DNA of 64,000 bases, taken from assembly GCA_036925085.1 (NCBI GenBank), contig JAUPFP010000016.1, positions 496,001 through 560,000 of the forward strand. The letters run 5' to 3'. Below the pieces are notes generated by a model that was given only the letters and a program-made list of their open reading frames with translations, ran no database searches and had not been told where the DNA came from. Both the position numbers and the translations under genes were made by a program. Shown in pieces: positions 1 to 10,570 of the stretch. Position 1 is the stretch's first letter. Every line of letters begins with the position of its first letter. This DNA comes from Brachycybe producta. Its lineage: Eukaryota; Arthropoda; Diplopoda; Playtdesmida; Andrognathidae.

Positions 1-2587
1 GCTTCAACCCCGCCTCTTTTAGGAGTCCTAGGACGCAGTCCAACCTTTCCATAAACTGTTCAAAAGTCGCGCCGAATACGATGATGTCGTCTAGGTAGAC
101 TAGACAAGTCTCCCATTTGTGGCCAGCCAAAAGGATATCCAGGGCATGCTGCATAGTAGCAGGAGCGTTACGCAGACCAAAGGGCATCCGATTGAATTCG
201 AACAGCCCACCGGGTGTGATGAACGCGGTCTTCTCCCTATCCTCTTTGGCGACCTCAAATTGCCAATAGCCGGAGATCATGTCGAGGGTCGCGAAGATTC
301 TCGACCCACGAAGCGAGTCTAAAGCATCATCGATTCGGGGTAGTGGGTAATTGTCTGGTTTGGTGATATCGTTCAGGCGTCTATAGTCAACGCAGAAACG
401 CCATTGTCCATCCTTCTTCTTCACCAGGACTACTGCTGAAGCATAAGGAGACTTGGATTCGCTGGCTACTCCGGATTTGAGCATTTCCTCAACTGTCTTC
501 CGGATAATCTCCCGCTGCTCGGGGCCACTCCTTCGGAGGGGTTCCCGCACGGGTGCATGATCGCCAGTATCGATTCGGTGTTCCGTGAGGTTGGTACATC
601 CAAGTTCCGACGTTTCTAGCGCGAAGACATCTCGATAGGATCTCAAAAGATCCATTAGAATGCGCCTCTGGCCATTACGTAATCGAGGCCCGAGTTGCAT
701 TGCTTCATCGAATTTAGCGCCTGACTCTTTTGTCATGATCGGGTCAGCGTTTGAAGTGGTCTTTACTTCAACCGTTTCGAAACAGTAGTCTTTTTGTACG
801 TGGGCTATCACTTCGCCGGAGGCCAGGGTCAATGGCCCCGTAGTAGTGTTCAGGACCTCGACTAGGAAGCTGTTGCTGTTACGGCCTTGCATAATGCCGG
901 GGGCCACCCAGACCCCCCTCGAGGCGCGTAGCTTCTCGTCAGGAGAGACCACGAAAAGATCCTGATCTGTGAGGATCCCAGAGGCCTCTACCTCCACTAG
1001 TGTTGTCCCATGGCCAGTGAGCTGTGTTAGCCCTTTGACTACTAGGTATTCGTTCGGTTGCTGCATAAGCTTGACTTCAATGGGAGCGGTGTCCGACTCC
1101 CCAAGAGTGGCTGGCGTGATTTCTTCCAGGGCACTCTTGACGTACGCCTGAATACTCTGCCTTCGGAGTGCTGATTCAAAAAGGTCGTCTTCTAAGTAGA
1201 CTTTATTGGTCTGCATAGACACAAGGAGCTTCAGTGCCCTACCCAGGTCTCGGCCTAAGATGGCGTCGGGTGGGCCAGTGATAACCAGCAGGCGGCCCGT
1301 GGCAGATTGTTTGGCAATTTCCACAGTAGCGGAGACTTGCCCTGCCACGGCGATGGTGTTTCCTCCAACTCCCTCAATCCTTGGCGGATGGGCCATAGGC
1401 TTGATGTTGAGTTGGAGCTGCTTTGCAAGTGCCTTGGATATTACACTACCATGAGCTCCGGTGTCTACGAGCATGCGGACCTCTTTGCCATTGATAGTGA
1501 CAGTGATTTTCGGACTGTCATCACTGACACTATGATCTCCTATCTCTTGGGGCATGCAAGTATTCTTCAGTTGTCTATATAGGTCTTTCAGCATCCGGCG
1601 GCAGCAGGGGCGCCCTTGGAGTGACGTCCCACCACCTGGGGCCAAGATGGCGACCACCTCATTGGCGGTGCAACCCAAGGCGGCGGTGGCGAGGTTAATG
1701 ACCTCAAGGGTACCATGCCAGGTAGTTAGGTCATCCATTCCCCAGGTTAATTCCGGGATGTAGTCGACCATCATTATTGGCATGCCGGCCGGTGCTCTGT
1801 CATAATTGGTTGTCTCAGGAGGCATATCCGGTACCATGACCACACTACGGTGGTCCGTATCGGAGGCCTCCCTTGTGAAATCGTAGATCGGGTGCGCGTA
1901 CTGATGTTCTGTACGCTCATAGTTTGTATAGCGCGGTACATAGTACGCGCGCTCTTCAGGTGTCGTATATGGACCTGGTACATGTCGTCTGTAGTATGAA
2001 TCGTAGCCGGACTCGTACGGCTCTCGGTGCCCGACAGCGTACGGCGGAGAGTTGTCTGATTCGCTACGATATTGGCGATATTGTGGTGTTGTAGTACATG
2101 TAGTCGGTAGTGGTGGCGCAGGCGGCGGTTGGGTGCCATTATGAATAATCATCATGTGAGTGATCTGTATTTTTAGTTCATTAAGTTGATGCATGATGGT
2201 GTTGAGTTTACAGCCATCACACGACTGTGTGGGAAGTGGATCTGGTAGTAGCGGAGGTCGCTCCTGTTGATATCTGGAGTAACATGTGGACGACATTAGG
2301 CGTCGAAATGTACTATTGTTTGTGGGCCGAGCCGTGCGCCGTGTAGACTGTTGATGCACATCATTACTTTGGGTGCCGCCACTTCGTGGCACCCACCAGG
2401 TCCCAGGTTGAATAACTGGATCTATGGTGGGTCCGAGTGGGACAGCCACACGTGATGATGCGGCGTATTGTGTATCGTATGTCTGTGATGTTGCATAGGC
2501 CCTCCATAATGCTGATGGATATATGCTTCCCCTGGAGTGCGGAAGAGCTCTCCGGGCGGTCCCAGTTAGTCGTGGGTGAGCATCCAT
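1..2587 (-). CDS. Gag-pol-like polyprotein of Ty3/gypsy element (partial)
   Basis: The frame was followed codon by codon from 2587 to the window edge without a stop. The first in-frame ATG is at 2587-2585, after an in-frame TAA about 45 bases upstream. The first ~350 residues have no recognisable capsid and no CCHC zinc knuckle. They include a Pro-rich stretch and a Tyr/Arg/Pro-rich stretch (about 2140-1800). A retropepsin follows, with active site VDTGAHGS at about 1468-1445 and the second motif AILGRDLG near 1260. A linker leads to the reverse transcriptase (from about 600), with YASAVVLVKKKDGQWRF, FATLDMISGYWQ, PFGLRNAP and YLDDII (97 downward). It would copy element RNA into DNA in virus-like particles. 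The 3' part (thumb, RNase H, integrase) is outside the window. One frame for gag and pol, without frameshift, is the simplest reading. Confidence 0.92.
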   Translation of the reverse strand, partial: MDAHPRLTGTARRALPHSRGSIYPSALWRAYATSQTYDTQYAASSRVAVPLGPTIDPVIQPGTWWVPRSGGTQSNDVHQQSTRRTARPTNNSTFRRLMSSTCYSRYQQERPPLLPDPLPTQSCDGCKLNTIMHQLNELKIQITHMMIIHNGTQPPPAPPLPTTCTTTPQYRQYRSESDNSPPYAVGHREPYESGYDSYYRRHVPGPYTTPEERAYYVPRYTNYERTEHQYAHPIYDFTREASDTDHRSVVMVPDMPPETTNYDRAPAGMPIMMVDYIPELTWGMDDLTTWHGTLEVINLATAALGCTANEVVAILAPGGGTSLQGRPCCRRMLKDLYRQLKNTCMPQEIGDHSVSDDSPKITVTINGKEVRMLVDTGAHGSVISKALAKQLQLNIKPMAHPPRIEGVGGNTIAVAGQVSATVEIAKQSATGRLLVITGPPDAILGRDLGRALKLLVSMQTNKVYLEDDLFESALRRQSIQAYVKSALEEITPATLGESDTAPIEVKLMQQPNEYLVVKGLTQLTGHGTTLVEVEASGILTDQDLFVVSPDEKLRASRGVWVAPGIMQGRNSNSFLVEVLNTTTGPLTLASGEVIAHVQKDYCFETVEVKTTSNADPIMTKESGAKFDEAMQLGPRLRNGQRRILMDLLRSYRDVFALETSELGCTNLTEHRIDTGDHAPVREPLRRSGPEQREIIRKTVEEMLKSGVASESKSPYASAVVLVKKKDGQWRFCVDYRRLNDITKPDNYPLPRIDDALDSLRGSRIFATLDMISGYWQFEVAKEDREKTAFITPGGLFEFNRMPFGLRNAPATMQHALDILLAGHKWETCLVYLDDIIVFGATFEQFMERLDCVLGLLKEAGLK

Positions 2588-4886
2588 TATGTTAAGGCTT
2601 GTGTAACACGTAGTGATCAATGTAAGTCGGTGTTATGTAGGTTTGGCCGTTGATCTCGCTGTAGATTGCAGTCTTTCCGTCGGCAACCGACACTATCGTA
2701 CCCTTATACACTGAGTGACGATAGTTTCCCTACGTTTAATAAAGATGGTATCGTTGTTTAAGTGGCTGTGTTGGTGTTGGCGTTGTTCTTCAGTTGGGTG
2801 TGACGATCCCAACTGGTACAGTGTGTTTGTAAATTCTTTATTGAGTATCAATTTTGGTAAGATCTCTCTCTACACGTGGTATTTGGCGACCACGTGGAGG
2901 TTACGAGAATTCCAAAAACCTCAATAAAGAAACAGCAGATGTACAATACAACCTCGAGCGTGGTACACCACCCAATCAAGATTGCACTGCGGAAAGTGAA
3001 TTAGAAATGAAAGTGTATTGCAATTGCCTGAAGAAGAGGAAAGCAATACGAAGAGTAAAGCTAGAGCGCGGTGCCCGCACTTTTAGTTTTACTTAGAAAC
3101 AAGAATGAAGAGTGTGTGTGTGAAGAACACACAAAGAACAAAAAGTTCAAGATGGCTGAACTTTTTAAATGCACAAACAAAGGAGAAGTTCAAGATGGCT
3201 GAACTCTCCAAAGAAGCAAGAAAAGAAAGCTGTTTTACTTTGAAAGTTTAAAACTTAGGTGCGGTGCCCGCACATCAAAAGTTTCAATTTAGTTTTATTA
3301 AAACAGTAAAACAGTGTAGAAATTGAAGTGTGTTCAACAAGATAAATACTTGGTGAACCAGAAGAAATGTTCAGACTGGAGAAATTTTGAGTCCTCACTG
3401 CTGGATGGCTCTGGATGAAAAGACAGAGTCAGTGCCCAGTGAGGGACTATGTTGAGTAGAAGGAAGAGGTCCGTAGGTGGCGCTGAGGTGGCCACTTCCG
3501 GTTCAGTTTATTGCAATGTCCAAAAATTGATGATTGAAAAGTTCCTCCGGGGCACGTTTTTATGGTGGCCAGGAGAAAGACACAAAAAGAGAGAAAATTC
3601 AAAGAAAAAGAGAAGTTTTCTCTAACAAGAGGAACTCCGCCAGGGGGCGCGTGAGTGCAACCCTCTGGAAGAGAAGAGAAGAGAAGAGAACACAAAAAGA
3701 TGAGAGAAGGTACAACAATGAGTCACATGGAGCGAAAAACCGCTCCGTTGGCGCTTTTTGAAGAGTGTCCGGTCGATCCCTGGTGGCGGCCGGGCTTCAG
3801 TGTTGTCCAATGGAGAAAGTTCATGTGATGATGCATTGAGGTGATGATGATGAAGAAATTGAAGAACATGACTTGGGACATAGAGGGTCCCAAGGGAAAC
3901 ACAAGTGTAAAAACAAAGAACAAAAAAAAGGGGGGACAAGAAAGTCCCACGTGGCTAGAAAAAGTGTGTTTTAAGCTTGTAAGCCCCCTAACAATGAAAT
4001 AGAGCTAGGGAGAATCTTGCTTGAAAATTAAAGATGAAGAGTGAAGATAATAGGACATTTTAAAAGACACACACGTCCTTTAAAAGCCTATTAATAGATG
4101 AATAGATTAGTAGATGAGATTTGTTTGCTCATCTCATAATGAGACTGCAAACTCCTCTCGGAGAGTAAGAAGAATTTGTTTAAAGTGTTGCCCACGTGGT
4201 GTGGGTTTCACTTTGAAAATTAAAGAAGAGTGAAGGTGACAGTGGGTGATTGTAATGGAAACATGAAATACAAAAACACGGACGGAAACACGTGTGTCCA
4301 AACGGTTGTCCACTTTCCGAGTGCTAAGCGGTCAGCAGACAAAAGTTCGTTCCCACGTGTCTCTAAGGACAGGACACAGAATCGCGCGGTCGACACGTGG
4401 TGTGTGTAGCCACAAGTCTCTTTCGCGATTCCACAAAAACGGTACCATGCGGTTGGCTTTGACGTGATCGAGGGCCTCCATACATGATCCCAACATAAAA
4501 AGGCGCCACGCGGTTGGCTTTGACGCTATCGAGGGCCTCCATACGTGGTTCCAACACAAAGGACGCCGCGCGGTTGGCTTTGACGTGATCGAGGGCCTCC
4601 ATACGCGGTTTTACAAAGGCGCCACGTGGTCGACTTTGACGCTATCGAGGGTCTCCACACGTGGTTCCAACACAAAGGACGCCGCGCGGTTGACTTTGAC
4701 GTGATCGAGGGTCTCCATACGCGGTTTTACAGACAGGCGCCACGCGGTTGACTTTGACGCTATCGAGGGTCTCCATACGTGGCTCCAACATAGAAAGGAC
4801 GGACGAAGCCTCGTGAGGCACAATCACGAGACTTAGGACAAAGGACGGCTTCTGTTTACAGGTCGGAGAAGGCAGATGGAGCTATA
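2588..4886 (-). other. Long untranslated leader of the gypsy element
   Basis: About 2.3 kb separate the primer-binding site from the ORF, and no long frame runs through it on the element's strand. It contains a minisatellite (4446-4796), two copies of a segment with GTTCAAGATGGCTGAACT (near 3147 and 3188), and two copies of a GCGGTGCCCGCAC motif (near 3069 and 3261) that could each form a short stem. It may hold a decayed gag, but nothing in it resembles one. The length is unusual for a gypsy leader. Confidence 0.6.
4446..4796 (-). repeat. Minisatellite in the leader, six ~60-bp units in two alternating types
   Basis: Six units share the core GGTTGRCTTTGACG followed by ATCGAGGGYCTCC. Units alternate between a form with TGATC and one with CTATC after TTTGACG. 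The spacers alternate too (a CGTGGTTCCAACACAAAGG type and a CGCGGTTTTACA type). This is a dimer of about 118 bp repeated three times, so amplification acted on the dimer. Confidence 0.88.
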
Positions 4887-4902
4887 CCCCGCACCTCCAC
4901 CA
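4887..4902 (-). other. Primer-binding site, tRNA-Ala type
   Basis: On the minus strand the sequence TGGTGGAGGTGCGGGG begins two bases inside the 5' LTR end. TGGTGGAGGTGC is the exact complement of the 3' end of typical animal tRNA-Ala (GCACCTCCA plus CCA). One C of the acceptor/T-stem match is missing after the first 12 bases. The identification rests on known tRNA-Ala 3' ends. Confidence 0.75.
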
Positions 4903-5266
4903 AATGTGAGCTTTTGACATCAACCAATATTTTATTACCAACCTTTAGATGACATTTTCTACTTTTCGTTTCTTCTCTGAGCAGTATGACACCTGCACAG
5001 AGAAGATCCGAGCTGTAGAGAGAGCTGGATGGAGATAGATTGAAGTCACTCTTCTGCATGGGGGTGAAATCAATGCAGGAGAGTGGCGGCCATCTCTCTC
5101 TCTTCCGGTTGATGCTGATATACATCTTCTCCATCGGTATTCCGACTAGAGAAGATGTTGTAGCTGCTGAGAATCGTATAGCTCCTGCCCTATGAAACCT
5201 CCGGCCTCTGAAGAGAAGTTATTAGCATAAAGACATAGAGACAACGCTACTTCTTATTACAACACT

Positions 5267-5272
5267 TTTATT
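5267..5272 (-). terminator. Poly(A) signal of the gypsy LTR
   Basis: AATAAA on the minus strand, inside the LTR and about 130 bases downstream of its TATA box. It would define the R/U5 boundary. Confidence 0.6.
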
Positions 5273-5402
5273 CATTCCTTGTAAGAAGTACAGATACAAG
5301 GGTGAATAGTAAAATACTAACTGGAAATCCTCAGGCCCATGATTTGGAATGTATCGCAAAAACAGGCAAAGGAAAGAACTGAGGAACAAAGAGGAACATG
5401 GT

Positions 5403-5411
5403 CCTTTTATA
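5403..5411 (-). promoter_or_regulatory. TATA box of the gypsy LTR
   Basis: TATAAAAGG on the minus strand, 180 bases from the 5' end of the LTR and correctly placed upstream of the AATAAA signal. Confidence 0.65.
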
Positions 5412-5591
5412 CCTTGGACCTGTGTACACCTGCGAGGTGTAACCAGGTCCAAGTGACCATGGTCCTTTATGTATCAATCCGCCACTTGGGCATGAGTCAG
5501 AAGGTGAGTCAGAGAGGAGGGAGGGACGGTTGAGAGTTGTTTACCCCCCAGGCTATGGTTTTGGCGGGATCACGATTTACAGGGTGTTACA

Positions 5592-6204
5592 GCTGGGAAC
5601 TGTTTTATTTTTATTGTAAAATTTTAATGTTTAAATCACTGTAAATTTTTTTTAAAAAATCATTTGATTTAAATCACTGCCACCCTGAATCTAATACATT
5701 TTCGTTACTTGTCCACAGATTCATAAATGACAAAAATAAAAAAAAATATTGCATCCATATAATTTCCTCTAACTTAAAAATGACTTTTCCTTTTAATCGG
5801 CCTATCTCCTTACGAACTCAACATCAATAATAATAATAATAATAATTTCGGATAGAGTGGGAGGGAATGGAATAAAGATTTGGAAAAAGTAGGTGTTGAA
5901 CTGAAATGGTCCATTAAAGACACTGACGGCACCATTTCTTCAATGTAATTATATACATACATATATATGTGTGTCTGTTGTAGGCCTATACATGTGTGTA
6001 TTGTGCGTGTTAATAGTGCACTCGCTTTAAAATCAATACATTTTCTTAACCTGTATTTTGATGGCTGACGAGAACCATTGCTTCAAACCACCTAAAAAAC
6101 CTGATCACTGATCAGTAAAGAAAAGAGGAAAACGCAGCCAATTCATTACAATAAGCAAATTCTAGATTTAGAACTTCAAAAATAACTCTAAAGGGTGGCG
6201 CTGA
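5592..6204. other. AT-rich flank without recognised gene
   Basis: This flank of the retrotransposon holds a short (AAT)n run near 5827-5847 and AT-rich low-complexity sequence. No exon or mobile element was recognised. Confidence 0.5.
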
Positions 6205-6372
6205 ATAAGCGCCAAATGGAACAAACGAAAATAGAACAAGTGCCAAATGGAACAATTGCCAAATTGAACCAAGTGCCAAATGGAACCAAGTGCCAAACTG
6301 AACAAACAATTGGAACAAATGCTAAAAATTTGGTGGTTATTCAGTTTGGCCGTTTGTTCCATTTGGCACTTA
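6205..6372. repeat. Array of GTGCCAAATGGAAC motifs with an inverted partner
   Basis: The motif GCCAAATGGAAC occurs about four times directly, with variants (CCAAATTGAACC, CCAAACTGAAC), at irregular 15-20 base spacing. A reverse complement, TTGTTCCATTTGGCACTT, lies near 6354-6371. The whole could fold into alternative hairpins. It abuts the MITE at 6376. Confidence 0.7.
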
Positions 6373-6375
6373 ATC

Positions 6376-6541
6376 AGTCGCCTGGTGAAAACTTCAGTTG
6401 GCTCCGCCCTTGTTATGACGACTGACAACTTCTAATTGGCTGGTTATGAAGTCTGACGTCACATGCTCCGCCCTTTTCAACGTCAGACTACATAACCAGG
6501 GCGGAGCCAACTGAAGTTTTCACCTATTTCTAACTACCTGT
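6376..6541. mobile_element. MITE, ACACAGGCAG family, degenerate copy
   Basis: Arms beginning GGTGAAAACTTCAGTTGGCT and the inverse at the right end (AGCCAACTGAAGTTTTCACC) enclose TTCTAATTGG, a CRE octamer TGACGTCA (6454-6461) and CATAACCA segments. The right end retains the family end (TTTCTAACTACCTG). The left end is lost or replaced. Better copies are at 52226, 55538 and 56291. Confidence 0.75.
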
Positions 6542-7009
6542 ATTATAAAAGCCTGTTGAAAGGCTAGACATCTGCAGTTGACATTATGCTAGTGATTAGT
6601 GAGATTAGCGAACTCAGTCTCTAACCAGCCATTCTCATAGAAAAAAATAAACAATTGAGTTTCCTCTGTTGTTCTAAATCGTCAACATAGTAACATGTCA
6701 TATTATGTTCAGTTTAATGTTTTGAAGCCTCATTACAGAAAAGTCATAAAATTGTAACAAGTATACCTTATCACTGTCACTGCTTGTGCACCTATTTTAT
6801 GACTGTCATATTATTCTGTACACCAGTTTTTTTTGTGACTGTTACAAGGTTATGAGCTAGATGTATGACAATTTAATGTCATATGACAGTTATTACTTTT
6901 CTGTTATAAACTTATGATCTCCTTCGTTAAGTCAATGTTTCTTACTGTGCTTCAACTGTAGCAGTAAGTAAGTGATTGCGACCTATAAACGCGGTCTAAT
7001 CTCGAATTC
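6542..7009. other. Intergenic DNA with a dispersed TCATAAAATTG repeat
   Basis: About 180 bp (6720-6900), starting GAAGCCTCATTACAG and containing repeated CATAAAATTG/TTATGACTGTCAT segments, resembles 52620-52730. It may be a decayed TIR element. No coding potential was recognised. Confidence 0.4.
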
Positions 7010-7370
7010 TGATTATTCTGAATTTATTCTGATTTTATTCTGAAAAAAAAAACTTGAAAATGTGGTTTAGAAACTAGAAAGGTACATGTAGCTTAATCAC
7101 TTAACGATATTTTCACAGTGGTATTTTTGAAAATAAATATTTTTGTGTCATTAAAAATGACAAAGTAAATCAGACGATATTTTTTTTTTAATTTCTATGA
7201 AAAGTTTATTTTGAAAGATATCAACATGAAAATACTCTTAAGTGATTGAGCTACCCTTCTAGTTTCTAAAACACTTTTAAAGTTTCTCTTTGTTTTGCTT
7301 CTGAAAGAGAGATAAAAATCAAGAAGAGTTCAAAAATCAGCTGTGTTTATAAATCGCCTTAAAGGTTTTA
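7010..7370. repeat. Foldback element, copy A
   Basis: The left arm (near 7065-7135) reads TTTAGAAACTAGAAAGGTAC then TTAATCACTTAA. The right arm (7200-7310) is its inverse: AAAGTTTATTTTGAAAGATA, then GTGATTGAGCTACCCTTCTA, then GTTTCTAAAACACTTT. The arms pair over roughly 100 bases around an AT-rich loop. This is one of at least 14 family members in the window. Confidence 0.85.
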
Positions 7371-8974
7371 GAATGAGCCAAAGATTGAAGCCATTCTTTG
7401 CCGCTGACGATGACGACGATGATGATGAAGTTACTTTTTAGATTCATTCAACCTTTCCAAATATACTTACAAATATGCATACATAATAATATATTATGAG
7501 AAACAACTATCAAATGATGACATACCGAAGAAGGAGAAGAAGAAAAAAAAAGGGTCATCAAACCAGACTCCTCTTAAGATGGGCTAAATTTCGACCCACC
7601 CAAAACACCCCCCACAGACATAAAACGAAGAAAAGGAGAAAGAAAAAAAAATCGATTATTAAAGTAGAACACGTTAAGTCGAATACAGAAGAAAAGAGGG
7701 CCACACCTCCCAAAATATTAAATTCAAATTCAACTTCTTCATTAAGACTAAAAATGAATTTACATTAACTTTGTTCTATAACCAAAGTCCGATGTGTCAA
7801 ATACGTTGTTTGTAGCAGAAGTTCAGCAAATCGAATTAAAGTGACAATTCTTCAATATGACACACAATCTTTATCACATCTTTCATGATTTACAGATGAT
7901 TGTGATAAACGTTTATTTCTACCTCAAAAAATGACATTCTAAGTAGAACTACTTAGTATTTTTTTATTTTTAACAAAAATGAAAAGTTGCAAACAAAAAC
8001 TGTGATTAAATTTGATTTCATAAGATCAATAATTAATTACAAACCAAAGATATAGTATAAAATAGTAATTTTTAAAATAAAATTAAAATTAAAATTTTTA
8101 AAATCACAGCTGTGATTAACAATCCTAATATTTCAAACGACATAAATTTAGTAATTTTGCTATGTCCAGTTAATAAGCGCTTTTAAAGTGCTGAAATAAT
8201 CTTATGTATTGGAAGGCAAATTATATGTCGAAAATTAAGCTCACTTTTCATAGAAATAATTTAGTTGTTGATCAACTAAAACAATTTTAACACGAATGAC
8301 ACCTCATACATAAAAAGCGCCAGAGTCGCTTCAAAAGCGCGCTTCATAACTGAACGCATCCATTTTACTACATTTCTAATTTTTTTATAGATATTCTAGT
8401 TAATAATAGTTTTACTGGAACTCATTGTTTCAATTATTTTCAAATATAAAATTCTAGTAACTGATTGATTTGTTTTAATTTAAATTTATCATTTTAAAAA
8501 TTCGATTAAGCTTATATATCGGTTTATTATTATGCTTGATTTATTTAAATTATGAAATTTAATTTAATTTACGGATTTTGCTAATCTACTAAAAATGTTT
8601 AAATTTAAAGCAGGGGCGAGAAACATTCCGGTTGATATTGCATCAAAATCCGAGCCCTAATAATAATGCAATCTCCTTCCAAAAAAAAATCTGCACATAA
8701 TTATGAATAGTTCCCTCTTTTCACTAAAAAAAAAAGAGACCCTTGTGGTCAAGTCGGCAAAAAAAAATGCTTCACAAAGTGACCCCTTTAACTTAGTCAA
8801 TAATTGGAGAGAGAGAAAGAGTAGTAAAGATAGGAGGTTGTATAATTGTGTTGACGGTTAACACCTTTTCATAACCACCATATGGCAATGCAATCGAACC
8901 GTTCCTCACATAAACGTAGGTTTTTTTCTAAGTTCAATTAAAAAGTGTAAACATCCTTTGGACTACAATTACTT
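7371..8974. other. AT-rich intergenic DNA, no gene recognised
   Basis: The stretch contains homopolymer-rich sequence, a lysine/arginine-coding low-complexity run (7496-7650) without gene-like features, and a short hairpin-like segment near 8613-8665 with CAGGGGC...GAGCCCTA ends resembling a hAT relic. No homology to known proteins was recognised. Confidence 0.45.
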
Positions 8975-9290
8975 CCCCTTGTTTTAAAAACTAGAACAGT
9001 AGCTGAATCACTTAAAAGTACGTCTGTGTGTGTGTAGATTACTTTTTTTTTTAAAAAATAAGCGTTTTATGAGTTTGAAAAATGATCCAATTTTATGTAG
9101 ACGATGGATGTTATTAGCCGACAATATTTATTAATTTATAAATTTGAAATGAATCCAACATGGAAATACTATTAGCTAATTCAGCTACCCTTCTAGTTTC
9201 CAAAACATTTCCAAGTTGTTCTTAATGTTATCAATGAAATAGCGAAAAATGAGTTTCATTATCAGCTGTGAAATATGTTAAGATGGATTT
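8975..9290. repeat. Foldback element, copy B (diverged)
   Basis: The left arm has TTTAAAAACTAGAACAGTAGC then TGAATCACTTAAAAG. The right arm has AATTCAGCTACCCTTCTAGT and TTTCCAAAACATTTCC. It is more diverged than copy A and adjoins copy C. Confidence 0.75.
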
Positions 9291-9298
9291 AATGAAAA

Positions 9299-9595
9299 GC
9301 TAATTTTCGAACTCTTGATTATTCTTGACTTTCAGGAGCAAAATTAAGAGAAATTAGGAAATGTTTTTAGAAACTAGAAGGTGGCTCAATTTTTCATGTT
9401 TTATTATATCTTTCAAAATAAACTTTTTATAGAGAAAAATTCAAACTTTAAATTTTCAAACTTTCATAAAAAGTTTATTTTGAAAGATATCAATATGAAA
9501 ATACCTTTAATGATTGCGTTTCTAAAACACTTTCAAGTTTCTCTTCATTTTGTACTGAAAGACTGATAAACCAGTTTGAGAGGCGTTTGCGTTTA
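9299..9595. repeat. Foldback element, copy C
   Basis: It begins with the outer-arm consensus TTCGAACTCTTGATTATTC and TTTCAGGAGCAAAATTAAGA. The inner part, AAAGTTTATTTTGAAAGATA, is followed by TTTCTAAAACACTTTCAAGT and TGAAAGACTGATAAACCAG. Part of the right arm (GAGCTACCCTTCTA) is deleted. Confidence 0.75.
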
Positions 9596-10037
9596 CAATT
9601 TAAAACCAACTTAATTAGAAAATACGTTCTAGTCTTGAACTCCAGTCTAATACAAACAAAACTCAAGTTTTAAAATCTGCATTTTATTTGACTCTTCCCA
9701 TTGGCTCTTTGTTTAGCAACGTATACCAGCAGCCAACACTGGACGTTTAACTTCACAGCAGGTCATCATCATCATCATCCTCATCCTCATCCTGGTAATA
9801 ATACTAAGACTCATTCCCTGGCTTTCTATTTTTAATGAATGATAATGAACAACACATAAACACAGTTGATAGCAATACATATATTATCTACCATTCTTAT
9901 CGTCATAATTATTGTTCACCTAAGTTTATATTATATAATAACATAGTTAATTTCAAAATACAGTTTTCATCCTTTTTTCGTTTTCCGTATAAAACATGGC
10001 TTTTGAAAACAGATGCACACAGATACAATTAAGAGAC

Positions 10038-10342
10038 TTATACCTAGTACACACCTGGTAATTTAAACGCATTTAATTCATAAACATGTTCTACAGAGCC
10101 CCGTGAAGTTCAAACAAACAATATATCGAATTCAATTTATTCAGTTAATAATCTGAAAATATTGAGTTAATACTTAAATGTAATATATAAATTATTGAGG
10201 AAATATTGATTTAGTATTTCAATTTAAAATATTAATAATAAAGTCAATTTTTATTTGTTTCGTGTCCTCAACTGGATTCCGTACAATTCACTTAAACACA
10301 TTTAATTTGAATTCATTTAACTCATGTGTGTACACGGTATAA
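10038..10342. mobile_element. MITE with TTATACC...GGTATAA ends, copy 1
   Basis: The ends are TTATACCTAGTACACACCTG and the inverse of TTATACCGTGTACACACATG. The ~300-bp body is AT-rich with repeated ATTGAATTC/AATATTGA segments. A second copy, alignable along most of its length (including TTCTACAGAGCCC), is at 48673-48960. Confidence 0.78.
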
Positions 10343-10570
10343 GGCCGTACAGGCACGATCAATTCAGGCCTGTCCATCTTTTGGTTTTCTTTTTGAAGTT
10401 TTATGTAGGCAAAGCCTTTTTTAATTTTTTTTACTGATTAATGATTTTCGTTTGCAAAACATTTAACAGCTTCGTCTATGAAGCTTTTCTGTTGCATAGC
10501 TGAGTGTTGCTAATAAGTTGAAATACCACTGCTACTTACAGCCATTTCCAGTTTAGACTTTCATGTTTAC

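Larger units (their letters stand above)
1..5591 (-). mobile_element. Ty3/gypsy LTR retrotransposon, 5' part
   Basis: The element is read on the minus strand: 5' LTR (5591-4905), tRNA-Ala-type primer-binding site (4902-4887), long leader (4886-2588), then one open frame (2587-1) with aspartic protease and reverse transcriptase. RNase H, integrase and the 3' LTR lie beyond the left edge. The order PR-RT within one frame and the RT motif YLDD assign it to the Ty3/gypsy group; this rests on motifs, not a tree. The absence of any stop in 862 codons suggests a young insertion. The flanking target duplication cannot be tested because the 3' end is missing. Confidence 0.93.
4905..5591 (-). repeat. 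5' long terminal repeat, 687 bp
   Basis: On the minus strand the LTR begins TGTAACACCCTGTAAATC at 5591 and ends GCTCACA at 4905, giving TG...CA ends. The distal end was fixed by the primer-binding site two bases further on. It has a TATA box (5411-5403) and an AATAAA signal (5272-5267) about 130 bases downstream, the expected U3-R-U5 arrangement. The first 12 bases resemble those of the solo LTR at 21248-20350. Confidence 0.82.

Noticed and set aside
1774-2139. 121-residue minus-strand frame
   Set aside because: It lies in a different frame from the continuous gag-pol ORF covering the same bases, whose protease and RT motifs are unmistakable.
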